Origin: Limnoperna fortunei
Taxonomy: Eukaryota; Mollusca; Bivalvia; Mytilida; Modiolidae
DNA length: 64,000 nt
Direction of reading: 5' to 3'
Assembly (NCBI GenBank): GCA_944474755.1
Contig: OX104119.1
Coordinates: 80,465,873-80,529,872, forward strand
A program made the translations under genes and the position numbers. Positions within the stretch are counted from its first letter, which is position 1; every line of letters begins with the position of its first letter. Shown piece after piece: positions 1 to 12,114 of the stretch. The notes below the pieces were generated by a model. It was not told the origin of the DNA. It saw only the letters and a program-made list of their open reading frames with translations, and made no database searches.

Positions 1-339
1 AATACTAGTGTTAATTTGCTATACAAAACTATCGTAAACTTAAAGGAAATTTTAATAACAGAAAAACATAACCAAGTCTGAGATGCCGAAAAACGATATA
101 AAAGGCTGTTTGATATCTAAAGTAAGAAATACAATACAAAGTCGTCTTAAAAATCTGGAAAACATAAAAGCGTGCGAAATTTTATTATAAATGAATATAT
201 TAGATATTAGATGAAATAGTTTACCGTCTAAGAACTATTGCTCAACGTCACTTTAGGCTTGATACCTGATCTAATGGCTTATTGGAAATATAAAAATAAA
301 TAACAACCAAAAGACCATAAAAGTTTTTCGCCTTATAAA
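1..339. other. AT-rich sequence, nothing recognised
   Basis: No open frame, repeat or RNA gene is supported here. It directly precedes a decayed reverse transcriptase and may be the more degraded 5' part of the same retrotransposon. Confidence 0.4.
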
Positions 340-1870
340 TATTCATAGTAAACAATTTACAGCCATACTCTATGACCGACAATACTTCGTAGATATCTCA
401 TTGCTTCGTGAAATCAATTGGTATTAAAATTTAAAATTCAACAGTAGAGCGTATTCGACTTAGTTTTCATTGTTTTTATTAAGTTCTGAAAAGGAAAAAT
501 GTTGTTCTGCGCATTCCTATTTCGAACAAGCCTTCGATAAAGTGTTTTGAGATGCAGTGTGGTATTAATTATTTGTAAATAGAATAAATGGAAAATGTAT
601 GAATGCAATTTTCAATATATAACAAGGAGTAAAATCTTGCATCACTTATAATAATTGTAAATATGAATATTTGCATTTGTAAAAATGGTGTTGGACAATG
701 TGAAAACATGTCGCCTTTTTGTCCGCTTTATATTTAAATGATTTACAGAGCCTTCCAGAGAGAGGGAATTGTAATGATATTAAAGATATTTCGGACAGTA
801 GTGACTGCAAACTTAAAACATTTCGTTATATCATATTCTGATGACAATATGTTTGAAACCAAAGATATTTTGCGGCATTTTCTTAAATACTTTTGTGTAT
901 TGTAGAATTCGTGGAAACTCGAAGTTAATGTCAAGAAGTCAAGTTTTAGTTTTTCAAGGAGCAACACAAATTTGAGTTCACATTGAATGGTTTTAATTCA
1001 GAAACTGTTGGTGATTATAATATTTATGACTTCACTTTAGTAGAAACTGTAATTTAAATTTCATTTAGAGAAGGCTATGCAATGATTGTATGAAGTTGTA
1101 AAATTATGTCGTTACTTAATTTATCTATTGAATGTTAATACGACATAATTACTAAAATTGAAAAACATTGTTACGCATGGCTGCAAGGTATTTGATAAAT
1201 ATATTAAATTCCTCGGTTCAGTTAAAATTTTGCAAACATGTGAAATTGAAGACTCCTACGACACATAATATGCTGTGCGGAGACCTTGCTATTTTTCAAA
1301 TTGAACTAGATATCAAATTAAGAATGGTCTCCTATTGAACCAGAACTTTTGTAATACTTGGCCTACAAATTGTTATATTTGATCTCCATTAAAGAAGACT
1401 TGAATTCCCTGTGGCTAAATTTTGTTGCAAAATATTTGATGATACAGGATATTCCTACATTTGGCAAAATCAACTCTATCTATTCAAAATGACTTGACTG
1501 CGCTATGAAAAAAGTTTACAAGAAAGATTTTTAGCTGAATTGGTTCAACGTTATTTACAAGTCAGCAAAAGCACTAAATTGTTGAATTTTTAAAGACACC
1601 TTCAAAATTGAACAATATCTCAATATCTTTCGAGACAATGATATGTATACTTTATGCCCATTTGGAACAACCAACCACATATTATCAGAAGAATCAGGAC
1701 GTAGGCAAAAAATTGATCGAAAACAAAGATATAAAACTAAATGTAACAACAATTTAATTAGAGGCTAATATCATTATATAATAGAATGTCCTATATTTCG
1801 AAACAAAGCACAAACATTATATAAAGTTTGTTTTATTACACATTAAACAAGATATACAGACAAAAACTAA
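340..1870 (+). pseudogene. Decayed non-LTR retrotransposon ORF2 (RT to C-terminus)
   Basis: No long frame survives, but reading across all three plus frames gives successive pieces of a non-LTR reverse transcriptase. A motif-A-like FEQAFDKVF lies near 520-550. It is followed by an 'NGK...QGVKSCITYNN' segment near 590-660, then 'LNDLQSLPERGNCNDIKDI' near 735-795. The motif C box has decayed to YSDD near 837-848. Further on come KSSFSFSRSNTNL near 935-975, a 'YxYLGLHFS'-type region, and a C-terminal tail 'LQVSKSTKLLNF' near 1556-1592 that runs to 'IIECPIFRNKAQT' near 1775-1815. This order matches the ORF2 of a LINE group abundant in bivalve genomes. Numerous stops and frameshifts show it is long dead. 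Boundaries are approximate. Confidence 0.65.
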
Positions 1871-1889
1871 ATTAGAAATAATGTGTTGG

Positions 1890-3430
1890 GATGCAAACAC
1901 AGAAGTCGCCCAAAATCCCGAAAATTCTTAATGTGGAGTTCCACTCAGGGTACTTAAATCTAACTCGACACCAAATTTTGTTGCAATTGGAGCACGTTAA
2001 ATTTCCTCGATATCGGAAAACGTTGAAAATCATACACGGTTTTCGTCGCCATTTTGAAATGCGATGTCGGAAAAAAAATTAAAGGTAGAGTTTCACTCGA
2101 AATAATAAAGTTTACCTCCATACACACCAAATTTCGTTGAAATTGGACCACGGGAAAATGTTTGCCCAATTTTGGGATGGTGTCGTATATTGGCGGCAAT
2201 TTTGAAGTGGCGGCCATTATTAAAATTCTGACTATTGACAGCACCCCTCCATGTCGATCTATAGGTTCGCTAAGTTTCATTTGATTCTATGAAGGCGTCT
2301 CTAAGAAATGTGTCGGACAAGTTCACGATCTAGAAAAAGTGGAAACCGAATAAATAATAATAATAATTAAACATGATTATTATTATGGATCATAACTGGC
2401 TCCCAAACGACCCCCATTGACCCTCAAGCTCAGCCATCCATTCACATCAACTTTATCTACCAGGAAACCAAGTTTCGTGCAAATCGGAGCATTTTTCAAT
2501 TTTGTCGGCCATTTTGGATTCAAAATGACCACCATAAAAAGTCAATATGCGCGTCATACTCTACTTATACTTCAATTTTCATCGAAATCCGTTAACTTTT
2601 GGATTTTTTAGGATTTTTTTCGTTTTTAAAATGGCCGCTATGTTTAAATTCCATTTTTGATTGCTAACATCCGATGGCAACGTAGTAATCTTACCTATAA
2701 TAAACAGACGAATAAAAGGAAGGCTATCCACTCGGAAAGTGGAAAGCCTTAATAATAACAAGTGCTGATTGTGTTGGGATGCCAAAACAGAATGTCTCCC
2801 AAACGAACCTCCATTGCGACTATATTCTTGTACATGTTGAAAACCACCAAATAGACATTATATTCTTAGTTTGTGCAGTAAAATCTACCTACATATCAAA
2901 TTTCGTTGCAATCGAACTAAGTTTACATTTAAGGGGGGGGAGTGTGGTAAAATGGCTGCCATCCCAAATGGTGTCGTTCGAGTCCAATTTTTTTTGGGGG
3001 GGGGGCGGGGGGACAAAATGCTCAGTATAATAAGCTGTATCAGTATACTAATTTTCATTGAAATCGCTCTTGCCCCTACTGAGATCTGACAACAGCGCAA
3101 TTTTTTTTTAATTTATAACGGCCGCCATTTTGACACCGGAAGTTGTACAAAAATTTTCAAAGTAGTGCCACACTCAGGGTACTATAATCTACCTGTGTAC
3201 CAAATTTCGTCAAAATCGGATGATGTTTAAGTTTTTGCATTTTAAGAGTGGTGGTGTGCGGATGGCGGCCATTTTGAAATGTCGTTCGCGCCCAATGTTT
3301 TAGGCAAAAATGCTCAGGATTGTGAGCTGTATCAGTGTACCGATTTTCCTCGAAATTGCTGTGTCATTACTGAGATCTGACAAGAACCGCCATTTTTTTA
3401 ACGGCGGCCTTTTTGAAAATTCCAAAAATG
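1890..3430. repeat. Diverged tandem/dispersed repeat block
   Basis: Related phrases recur: 'CCAAATTTCGTTGAAAT' variants near 1971, 2126, 2467, 2898 and 3199, and 'GGCGGCCATTTTGAAA' variants near 2045, 2195, 2625, 3120 and 3265. The clearest pair is about 295 bp apart. Both members (near 3020-3140 and 3310-3420) carry an 'AGCTGTATCAGT' phrase, then 'ACTGAGATCTGACAA', then a GCCATTTTT block. G-runs occur at about 2932-2941 and 2996-3013. Short open frames here are incidental. Confidence 0.55.
2720..2749. repeat. Short hairpin repeat (ACTCGGAAAGTGGAAAGCC type)
   Basis: Two 12-bp arms (11 of 12 matching) flank a CGGAA loop. The same hairpin, with the same 'AATAAACAGACGAATAA' leader, is found three more times at 4965-5135, so this is a dispersed repeat with a conserved fold rather than a chance palindrome. 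Confidence 0.6.
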
Positions 3431-3564
3431 CATTGCATATTTCAGTTCACCCTAAACATGTTCCTAAAGTTTCATATTGATTGGATAATCCATCTTGGAG
3501 GAAATGTGCGGAAAAGATTGAACGAAAGGAAAAAGAAAAAAAGAAGAAGAAGAATTATAAGTTC

Positions 3565-4283
3565 ATTGGTTGTGACCTTCACCTTGACTTTGGTAACAAG
3601 GAAATTGAATATTCTTTTCAAACTTAACAAACGAAAAAAAACATTCGTATATCTTTCGAAATAAGAAAGATCATAAAATAGGACGTTAATTGAGATAAAT
3701 GACCTTGACTACCAAGTGTTTGATATTTGCACTATTTATTGGTTTAAAACAAAACATTTTTTTTTACTATTTACCATTTTAAATAGACGAAAAAGCAGAA
3801 TTTCCAAAAAAAATAGGATTTGACCTTGACTTTTTATAATGTAACCTTGACCTTGCTGAATGTCAAAAAAGGACCAACAGTGAAGATTCTATGTCAATAT
3901 ATCTTATAGGTATGACTATTTATCATAAATACCAAAATTTATAAGATGACCTTGACCTTGACCTTGTAGCTGTTTTCAAGGTCAAGGGTCATAATGGTCT
4001 TTGATGAAGATAGTTAATAAGTTATCAATGAAAAACTAAATATCAGTGGCTGTATTGGGAGATAACTCCTATAAGATGAATTCAAACCCGTTTCCTCCAA
4101 ATAGGAAAAAGTTGCACCTTTATGAGGCCAATATTTGATCCGTTATAAGTCATAGCCTATCTTTTACCGTTTCAAAGAAATAGCGACGACAAGAAAATGT
4201 CAAAATTTATAATGTGACTTTGACCTTTGACCTTTTGTCCATTTTCAAGGTCAAGGTCAATGATGACCAATGATATAAGGTGT

Positions 4284-4368
<85 letters not shown>

Positions 4369-4600
4369 TACTTAGATATAGTGATATCATGCAATTCACA
4401 ATACATTTTATTGGTCAAGGGGAAACAACTCTTTCAAGACCTTAATATGGCCTACATTTTTGTACAAGATTTCTGTAGCTCTTATGGTTCAGGAGGAGAA
4501 TCGCACACACCACAATGTCAAAATTTAGAATGTGACCTTGATCTTTGACCTTGTGACCTTTTTCAAGGTCAAGGTCATTTATGACCAACTGTGAAATTCC
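3565..4600. repeat. TGACCTTGA-rich repeat region
   Basis: The words TGACCTTGA/GACCTTGACC, or their complement TCAAGGTCA, recur in clusters near 3580, 3700, 3820-3860, 3943-3985, 4205-4265 and 4530-4580. Several clusters pair the two orientations, with TGACC...AAGGTCA arms facing each other. TCAAGGTCA is the established extended half-site for ERR/NR5A-type nuclear receptors. Here the words are embedded in a repeat, so function is not implied. Confidence 0.6.
4284..4362. repeat. (AT)n microsatellite
   Basis: About 78 bp of almost uninterrupted AT dinucleotides lies between the two TGACCTTGA-rich blocks. Confidence 0.95.
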
Positions 4601-4960
4601 AAGTCTATATCACCTCTGGTTCATGAGTTACAATGTTACAAAATGTACTTCCAATAAATAAGGGGAAATAACTCTTAAAAGCAGTTGTCAAAATCCTTTG
4701 CACGATATATAACAAATTGTCGCAATCAATAGCTGACCATTTTGCAACAACTATAATTGCAACGTTTTTTACGGTTTCAAAGTTTATCTGAACACAAGAT
4801 TTTAAATAACAAGGGAAAGAACTCCATAAAGAATAAGTGTTCGGTGTGCCAGGGTTAACTGCGAAAGCGTAATGTCTCATACATACATAGTACAAAATGT
4901 CTTTACGACATGTTGCGAAACAAAAATTATAATGGAAATAGAAACTTGGAGGAAAAAAAG
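4601..4960. other. AT-rich sequence, nothing recognised
   Basis: This lies between the TGACCTTGA-rich block and the hairpin repeats. It has only a short minus-strand open frame without family resemblance. Confidence 0.35.
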
Positions 4961-4964
4961 AATA

Positions 4965-5135
4965 ATAAACAGACGAATAACAGGAATGCTTTTAACTCGG
5001 AAAGGTGGAAAGCCTTAATAATAAGAAACAGACTAAAAACAGAACGGTTTTCCACTCGGAAAGTGGAAAGCTTAATAAACAGACGAATAACCGGGAGGTT
5101 CTCCACTCGGAAAGTGGAAAGCCTTAACAATAAGA
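4965..5135. repeat. Three tandem copies of the ACTCGGAAAGTGGAAAGCC hairpin repeat
   Basis: Copies sit near 4985-5015, 5048-5073 and 5098-5125, each preceded by 'AATAAACAGACGAATAAC' or a degraded form. Each can fold because the TTCCACT and AGTGGAA words flank a CGGA loop. The unit matches the single copy at 2720-2749. The long plus and minus open frames through this stretch are a by-product of the repeat. Confidence 0.6.
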
Positions 5136-5186
5136 AATTGGACAAAAACAATATGGGAGACATAATAAACGGTGCAAAAACAATAG

Positions 5187-5212
5187 GTCGCCAAAACTTC
5201 GTTTTGGGCGAC
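5187..5212. repeat. Short perfect-type hairpin (GTCGCC...GGGCGAC)
   Basis: GTCGCCAAAAC and GTTTTGGGCGAC form facing arms around a 3-base loop, 50 bp beyond the preceding hairpin repeats. It is probably part of the same composite dispersed element. Confidence 0.5.
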
Positions 5213-5239
5213 TTAAATAACTATGTATATTTATGAATG

Positions 5240-6405
5240 CTCAATTTGCTTTCTGTGCTTAACACTTTCTTGTTGTAGTATGAGGAGTAAAAGATAAGCT
5301 AAAGAAAAGTAACAATGCTACTTTTATTTATTCATTTTTGTCTAAAAAATTAACATTTATAACAATAAGTATCTCTTGTTTTATCATAGACCTGGGACAT
5401 TTGATGCCTATTTCCGATGCAATGTTAGAACCGGGCTTAAGTATATTTATCGTCCTCTTGTGAACATTATAAATTTTTGCGACTGCAATCAGTTATTTTT
5501 TAGCCTTGAGACGACAAATGACGATGTTTCTGCTAGCTGCTTCGAATCTTGGCATATCGTAGCAGTTTCAAATACCAACGTTTTAATTTAAGTAACTGAG
5601 TATGCGGGTTTACAAATAATTTTCTTTATTTGGAAAATTTCGTGCATCCTCCTGAACCGTTTTTATCTGATTAAAAAGGTCAAATCTATGTACATTAAAA
5701 ATAATGTCGCCTTAACGATAGATAAAATTAAATTCGACATTTAAGTCCATCGGCGAGTTTTATACCAAATTTGACCAAATTAAACTGAGAAACTATAACA
5801 AAAAAATGATAGAAAAGTGATTTTTCGTGAAATGACGTATTTCACATCTGGATTGCCTAACACTCTTCAAAATGAGACCCACGATTAAACATAACTGTTT
5901 CACTCCTACGGTCGTTGATGTTTTTTAATCTCTATTAATAACATGTGTTCAGTGAATCGGGACACCGCGCATTCTTGCGTCTAAATAAATATTATTCAAC
6001 ATTTAACAATAGATAAAACAATAATTTTTGTGAACAAAAGAATTATCAGTGGATCGTTACACCTACTTAACTCTCAATGAACGAACAATGCCACATAGAA
6101 ATCGATTATTGTCACAAAAATAAATGTAATGAAAAGTGATTACGTTTTTTACTGCTTGTTTAAAAATTTAAGTTTCTATAATAAATTATGTGTAAATTTA
6201 CATATTGTTGAGTGTCTATGTAACGCGATTTTTTACAAAAAGATACAATATCCTGGTTATGTTTTCTTCAAATCAAAAGAACATGTTATTGATTTATATT
6301 AAAAGTCGCAATAAAGTCTGCCACGACCTTCATCGTTGTCAAAAAGAAAACAAAAACCAAAAGAAAACAAAACTGCTCTTTTTTTTGGTGTCAGTGAAAT
6401 ATCAC
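5240..6405. other. AT-rich sequence, nothing recognised
   Basis: Only short open frames without recognisable motifs occur, and none has a convincing coding signature. Confidence 0.35.
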
Positions 6406-6410
6406 CCCAG

Positions 6411-6640
6411 GGTCATTGGTGGCCTTTCGTTAAGGTAGTTAGTCATCTACTTTTGATCACGCGTCTGTCAACTTTGAGGTTGCGTGTTCTTCTCTCACTG
6501 CGTTCAGGGTGTCAATTAATTGAAAAGGATTGCCAGTTCTCCTATCGTATGGCGGTTTTTGGCTTCATCTCCCAATAAAGACTGGACGCCAAGATAAAGC
6601 TAAAAATTGTTAAAATTGGCGTTAAAATTCATTACAAACA
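6411..6640 (+). repeat. Decayed tRNA-derived SINE
   Basis: This aligns with the better SINE at 12115-12375 from the 'GGTGGCC...TTAAGGTAGTTAGTC' tRNA-like head to the tail 'CCCAATAAAGACTGGACGCC', 'AAAATTGGCGTTAAAA'. The A-box region and the B box (GTGTTCTTCTC) are mutated and internal parts are deleted, so pol III promotion is unlikely. Confidence 0.7.
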
Positions 6641-8384
6641 TTGTAGTTGTTCATCGGCTCAGAGTCTGTTCTCTGCTTCATTAAAAAAATCCTGGTCTCC
6701 ATGTACAATCAACTAATTGTCTACTAGTTTGGAATATAAATAACTCGTACTATATAACCGAAAACATGTTTAAAACCAGTCAGTTATGAAATATATATAA
6801 CAGATATCTTAGGAAACAGAGTAAATGTAATCGTTCAATTCTCTCTACATGTACTTACATTATTTATGTACGTCATAACTGGTTATGTCAAATGATACAA
6901 AGCGGCATTTAAATCACTAACAACATGCACGGGATATTAACGTGGTTTTTTACTATTGTTTGCGTTACGCAGGTTAATATCCTTCTTACCTAGCAATATT
7001 AATAAAGTAATTCTGTCCCTGAGTGAAATAATTAGCTGGTATCGAGCGAGGGTTGATTAGTATATCAATCGCCAAAATAGCGAACAGCTCCATGAGGCGT
7101 CGGTTGGCATTTCTACTTAAGGCAACGTGGCTTTGATCCTTAATACTATATTAAAAACATAATATTTATAAATATTTATTTATAACATGCTAAATCTGCA
7201 AGAAAAAATATTTTTACACTTTTACATGTTTAAAGAGCTTTCCAATCTCAAGTTGTTCTTTGAAGGCAGCTATCGTGTCTCCTCATGTGATAACATGTAT
7301 TCTATAATGTGTACATATATGACATTGGGGATTATCATTGTCATAACACAGCTTCAATATCAGGGAATAAGTAGACAATAAGATTTCAGTATAAGTGTTG
7401 ACACGGAAATTACATGGTTTGTTAGAAATAGCGTCTGGCTAAAAAATATATGTTTGGTAGAGTGAAACTGAATTTATTTATTTTTATTTTGTAAATATTA
7501 TTATATAGAATTACATTGATTGAAGTTATTGAAACAGTAAAATATTGCATTATTAGATATGTTTTGTTATTAGCACAAATTGAATGGTATTCTGTTTGTC
7601 CATTACTGTCCAGTTTACCTTAATTTTAGTAGATCTATATTTAGCTTTCTGGTAAAGGTATTTTCGTATCTCTGTATTAATTTTGCTCACCTGAATTTTT
7701 TTTTTTTTTTTGGGGGGGGGGGGGGGGAATTCTATTGTTTGGTTAGCAATTTCTTTTCATGTTAAGTTTAGGTCACTTAATGACAAGTGAGCTTAAGAAT
7801 CATATGTCAAACTTGCAGTATTATAGTTCTCTAGCATTTTTAAAGGCTGATGTAAAGTTTAAGTCTCACTACTGTTGATTCTAAGGAATTTTGTATTCTA
7901 ACTCTTAAGGCCAGTTTGTATATATTTTATTCCTCACAGCATTTTGACAATTGATATTTTAGCATTTGCAAGTATGGAATGAATGATTGATTGACTGCAT
8001 AAATTAGGTGAGTGAATCTGATCTTCATAAGTCATTTAAATAAACTTAAATTATACAACAAGAAAAGATATGGTTGTAACCATATCGGGGAAACTCAATT
8101 AAAGTAATTCGAGGAACCCATTTTGTATTGTTATATGAGAGATTAATTGAGTTTAAAGATTGTGAAGATAAAATGTACTTATGATATTCTATAATATGCT
8201 TTAACCAAGTCAGGATCATTTAATACAATCAAATTGTTTATGATTTGTCTTTGCCATGTGTTGCTTTTTCTTCTTTGATATAAGAGAATGATCATCCGAG
8301 ACATCAGAGTTCTTAACATTTGGTTCTTTAAATATTAATGCATAGATATATAGGAAACGAGTTAAAAAATACAATACAAGACAT
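6641..8384. other. AT-rich sequence, nothing recognised; T16G16 tract
   Basis: No gene or known repeat is recognised. The one compositional oddity is a run of 16 T followed directly by 16 G at 7696-7727. A perfect 9-bp-arm palindrome (GATATGGTT/AACCATATC) lies near 8068-8088. Confidence 0.4.
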
Positions 8385-9850
8385 AACTAAGGCTCCCAGG
8401 AGCCTGTATCGATCACCTGAACCTGAAACCAAACAACCCTTTTTTATATAGAATTTCGTTCCTCAAAGGAATTGACCAACACTTCTGAAAAAGTCATTAA
8501 TTTTGACCTTTTAAAGGAAATAACTCAGATAAGGAGGAGCTTTTGATGCTTAGGAGGGATGATCACTTGAAATTTGCTTTACCTGTTATACTTTTTTAAC
8601 TATCAGCCAAAAACTCCCTTGACCCCCCCCCCCCTTTATATTTTAAGCCAACGTAGCTATGTAGGTAGTCAGCTGTAATGATTTGCACAATTTTGGTCTA
8701 GGACATCCTAAAGATGATGTGTGCAATGTTTCAAAGCAGTGCTTTCATTGGTCACAGGAGAAGACTTTTTAAAATCAATTAAAATTCATTAAAAAATGCT
8801 CTAAGAGAATAATTCCTAAACGGTTAATCAGACAATCTTGACCCTAAAGTTATTTTTGTAGCCCTCATGGAGCAGAACATTTAAGCAATGCTAACTTTTT
8901 CTCCAGTTCTAAAAATTTTCAAGATTTTGTGGCAAAAATATCAAAAATAATCAATTTCGACAATTAAAGGGCAATAACTCCAACAAGGAGTCATCATACA
9001 ACTTCGACACAATGGAGTGTTTTGTTGAGCTTTCGATGCTGATGAAGGCTGGTCTCTTCATTTTTCCTGTATCTGTCATACTTTTCGAAATATAAGCCAA
9101 AAACTGTATTTTGACCCCCACCCACGTTCTATTTTTAGCCATGGCAGCCATGTTGGTTAATCGGTGGCCATGGTTTGTGCAAACTTGGTTGAAGACATTT
9201 GACGGATAATGTGTACCAAATTTCAAAGCAGTACTTTCAGTGGTTTCAGAGGAGAAGATTTTTAAAAATCAATTAAAACGGATTAAAAAAACAGTTCAAG
9301 TGGAATAACTCTTAAACGGTTTATCAGACAATCTTGACCCTAAGACATTTTTGTAGCCCTCATAGAGCAGAACAATTAAACAATGCTAACTTTTTCTCTA
9401 GTTCTAATAATTTTCACGATTTTGAGGCAAAAATGGCAAAAATCATCAATTTTAACAACTAAAGGGCTATAACTCCTACAAGGAGTCGTCATACGACTTT
9501 GACCCAATGGAGTGTTTTGTAAAGCTTTTGATGCTGAAGAAGGAAAGTCTCTTCGGTTTCCTGTATCTGTAAAAATTTTTTGAACAATAAGCCAAAAACT
9601 GTATTTTGAACCCCCTGTTCTATTTTTAGCCATGGCGACCATGTTTTTTTACGAATCAAAAATCCAAACAATAATTTGGTACAGGACATGCTAAGCAACA
9701 ACCATACCAAGTTTGCTTGCATTCTGTCAAGTGGCTTCAGAGAAGAAGATTTTTGAAAAGTTGAATGGACAGACGACGGACGACAGACGGACGACGGACG
9801 CCAAGTGACGGCAATAGATCACATGACCCTTCGGGTCAGGTGAGCTAAAA
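8385..9850 (+). mobile_element. Bivalve-type dispersed element with about 470-bp internal repeats
   Basis: Three diverged units (about 8440-8830, 8830-9300 and 9300-9770) share phrases such as 'GGGCAATAACTCC', 'CAAGGAGTCATCATA', 'GAGTGTTTTGT', 'AAGCCAAAAACTGTATTTTGA' and 'TAGCCATGGCAGCCATGTT'. The 3' end is a GACGGACGACGGAC-rich stretch and then 'CTTCGGGTCAGGTGAGCTAAAA'. The 5' end contains 'CGATCACCTGAACCTGAA', roughly the inverted form of that 3' end, so short degenerate terminal inverted repeats are likely. Elements with this 3' end are common in bivalve genomes. No transposase frame is present, so it is non-autonomous. Confidence 0.6.
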
Positions 9851-9949
9851 AGTAAAACATATTACAGAAAAATTTGTGTTAGATGTATTTTTAGTGTTAT
9901 TTTGTAAAAAATATGTCTATATTAATTTTGATATTTGGCATATCTGTTA

Positions 9950-10497
9950 AAACATATATTAAAACCCAACTTATTTTTGCCCTTTTTGGGCCCCTAATTC
10001 CTAAAAGGAAAAAGGAGGAGCCACAAACTAAATCTCATTCATCCTTTTACGATAAGAAAAATTATTGTAAAATTTCAAAGCAATCTGTAAACCAGAACCA
10101 AAGTTATTGTGGAAACAAATAAAAAAAGTACCATTTTTGGGTCCTTTTGGGCCCCTAATTTTTAAACTAGAAAAAGGGGACACAATCCCATCCATCCATC
10201 TATTAATGGTATGGAAAATCATTTGTAAATTTTCATTTGGATGACTAGAAAAAAGTTATTGTGGGAACAAACAAATTAGAGGCATTTTTGGCCCCTTTTT
10301 GGTCCCTAATTTCTAAACGCAAACTGGGGGGACCCTAAAAATCAATCCCATCCATCCTTTTATTGTAAGAAACATCAATGTAAAGTTTCAAAGCAATTGG
10401 ATAACTAGAACAAAAGTTATTGTGGGAACAGACAACGACGCAGACGAAAGCATCATACCATAATACGCCTGCAATTTTTTTCGGTCGTATAAAAATA
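9950..10497 (+). mobile_element. Dispersed element with about 155-bp internal repeats
   Basis: Three units begin near 9975, 10135 and 10285. They share 'TTTTGGGCCCCTAATT', 'ATCCCATCCATCC', 'AATTTCAAAGCAAT' and 'AAAGTTATTGTGGGAACA'. The element ends with 'GACAACGACGCAGACGAAAG', then 'CATACCATAATACG', then 'TTTTTTTCGGTCGTATAAAA'. This resembles a dispersed element I associate with mussel and other bivalve sequence (from memory, not a search). Confidence 0.55.
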
Positions 10498-12114
10498 GTA
10501 GGCATGCATAGTAAATAAACCAGTTAACATTTTTGGACATTTGAATTATTGAAAGTAAAAGAAAGATGCAGGAAATTGCACTTGAGACCTGTATGTAAAT
10601 TATTTTTTTTGATGCGACAACAACAAAATAACTGAAAAATTAAAAAGTGCAATTTAAAAAATACTAAAGTAGAAACATTTTCATCATTTTAATTTAAGAC
10701 AGGAATTTCAGATTCGGAATACTTCTGTTATCAAGTAGGTGTGCCATCTTTGTCCCAAATTATTTACCTTTGTACCGTTTGTTAAATCTGCAATACCAAT
10801 TTGGATAAAGGACTTACCCTCTGCTTCCAAAATATTTTTTTTCAAAAAATCATTTTCAAAATATTTTTTACGAAAAAACCAAGGCCCCCTTGCAAGTTAA
10901 ATGGTCGGTCCCTTAATATGTTGATTTTTGTGTTATTTTTATTTTGCAAAGATGATCAAAGTTGTACATGTGCAAATCTTGTTTACTGTTATTCATCATG
11001 ATGATTAGCTGCAGCAGCACAGGCAGCCATTGAATATTAACTGTTTACATTACGAAAAATTTTTTAATACACCATTAAAAAAACAGTAGATCATTATTAT
11101 TATGCGTTAATTATATAATTAACTATTCAAAAAAAGCAGATTGAATGTGCATAAATTTATGATAATATGATCATTTACCTTGCCAGCTTGATCGCGTAAG
11201 AATATATGAACAGAATTATATTTTTATTCAAATGCAAAGAACAAAATTATTACATTTCGCAATACAAAACATACTGTTTTTCACCTGAAAAATAATCAAA
11301 ACAATATTACAGATAGAAAGTACTTACTTCGGTAAATGCAAACATCGAACTATATTATCGCGCAATAGTTCAGTAAACCGTACCCGAAATTAGTTATAAC
11401 CCCATGTGTGATACAATGCAATGATTTGAGTTATTAAAATGTGTTAAATCAGTAACTAAGATAAACACTTCTCTTAAGTACTAAGATGTGATGGACTGAA
11501 AGAGTATAAAGAGAAAGAATGAACTTTCTTAATTGTAAATAAATAGTTCAGTAATTTATTTTAAATATTTAAGTACATATTTTCATGTTCTGTGTACTAT
11601 GTATGTTGAGGTTATGAGCTAATATTTTTGAATATGGAACACAATGGTAAACATCCATATTTTCTTATTGTGATTGTATATTATAACTGGCCGTTACAGT
11701 ATCTTAGTATCTTGTGAGGTAAGCAAGAAGTTGTATTTTGTTTCTTTGTTTGTAATTTAGTTACTCTGCTTTATGTGTATGTAAGTAATTTTAATGTTTC
11801 CCTTTTTGAAGGTTCATGTAAAAGTAGATTTTTGCATGATATAAGGATATATCTATTTATATAATTATTCACACACTTTATGGGAAACATAAATATATAC
11901 ATCTTTATGTACAAGTTCCTAGAGTTTGTCATCAAATTACACAAATTCGTATGTTCTAATATTTGTTTTATTGAATTATCTTTCGTTGCACTAGTATTAT
12001 CACACTAATAAACTCAATAAAGGATACACATTATTTACCAAGTGTGTTATTATAAATGATGTCACACCCACCCGGTTTAATATCTCCAAATGCATTCATT
12101 TACTTTTTAAAACA
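10498..12114. other. AT-rich sequence, nothing recognised
   Basis: No supported gene, RNA or repeat was found on either strand. Confidence 0.35.

Noticed and set aside
4910..5236. 108-codon frame with repeated FSTRKVESL
   Set aside because: Translation of the hairpin repeat units; the repeated peptide mirrors the DNA repeat.
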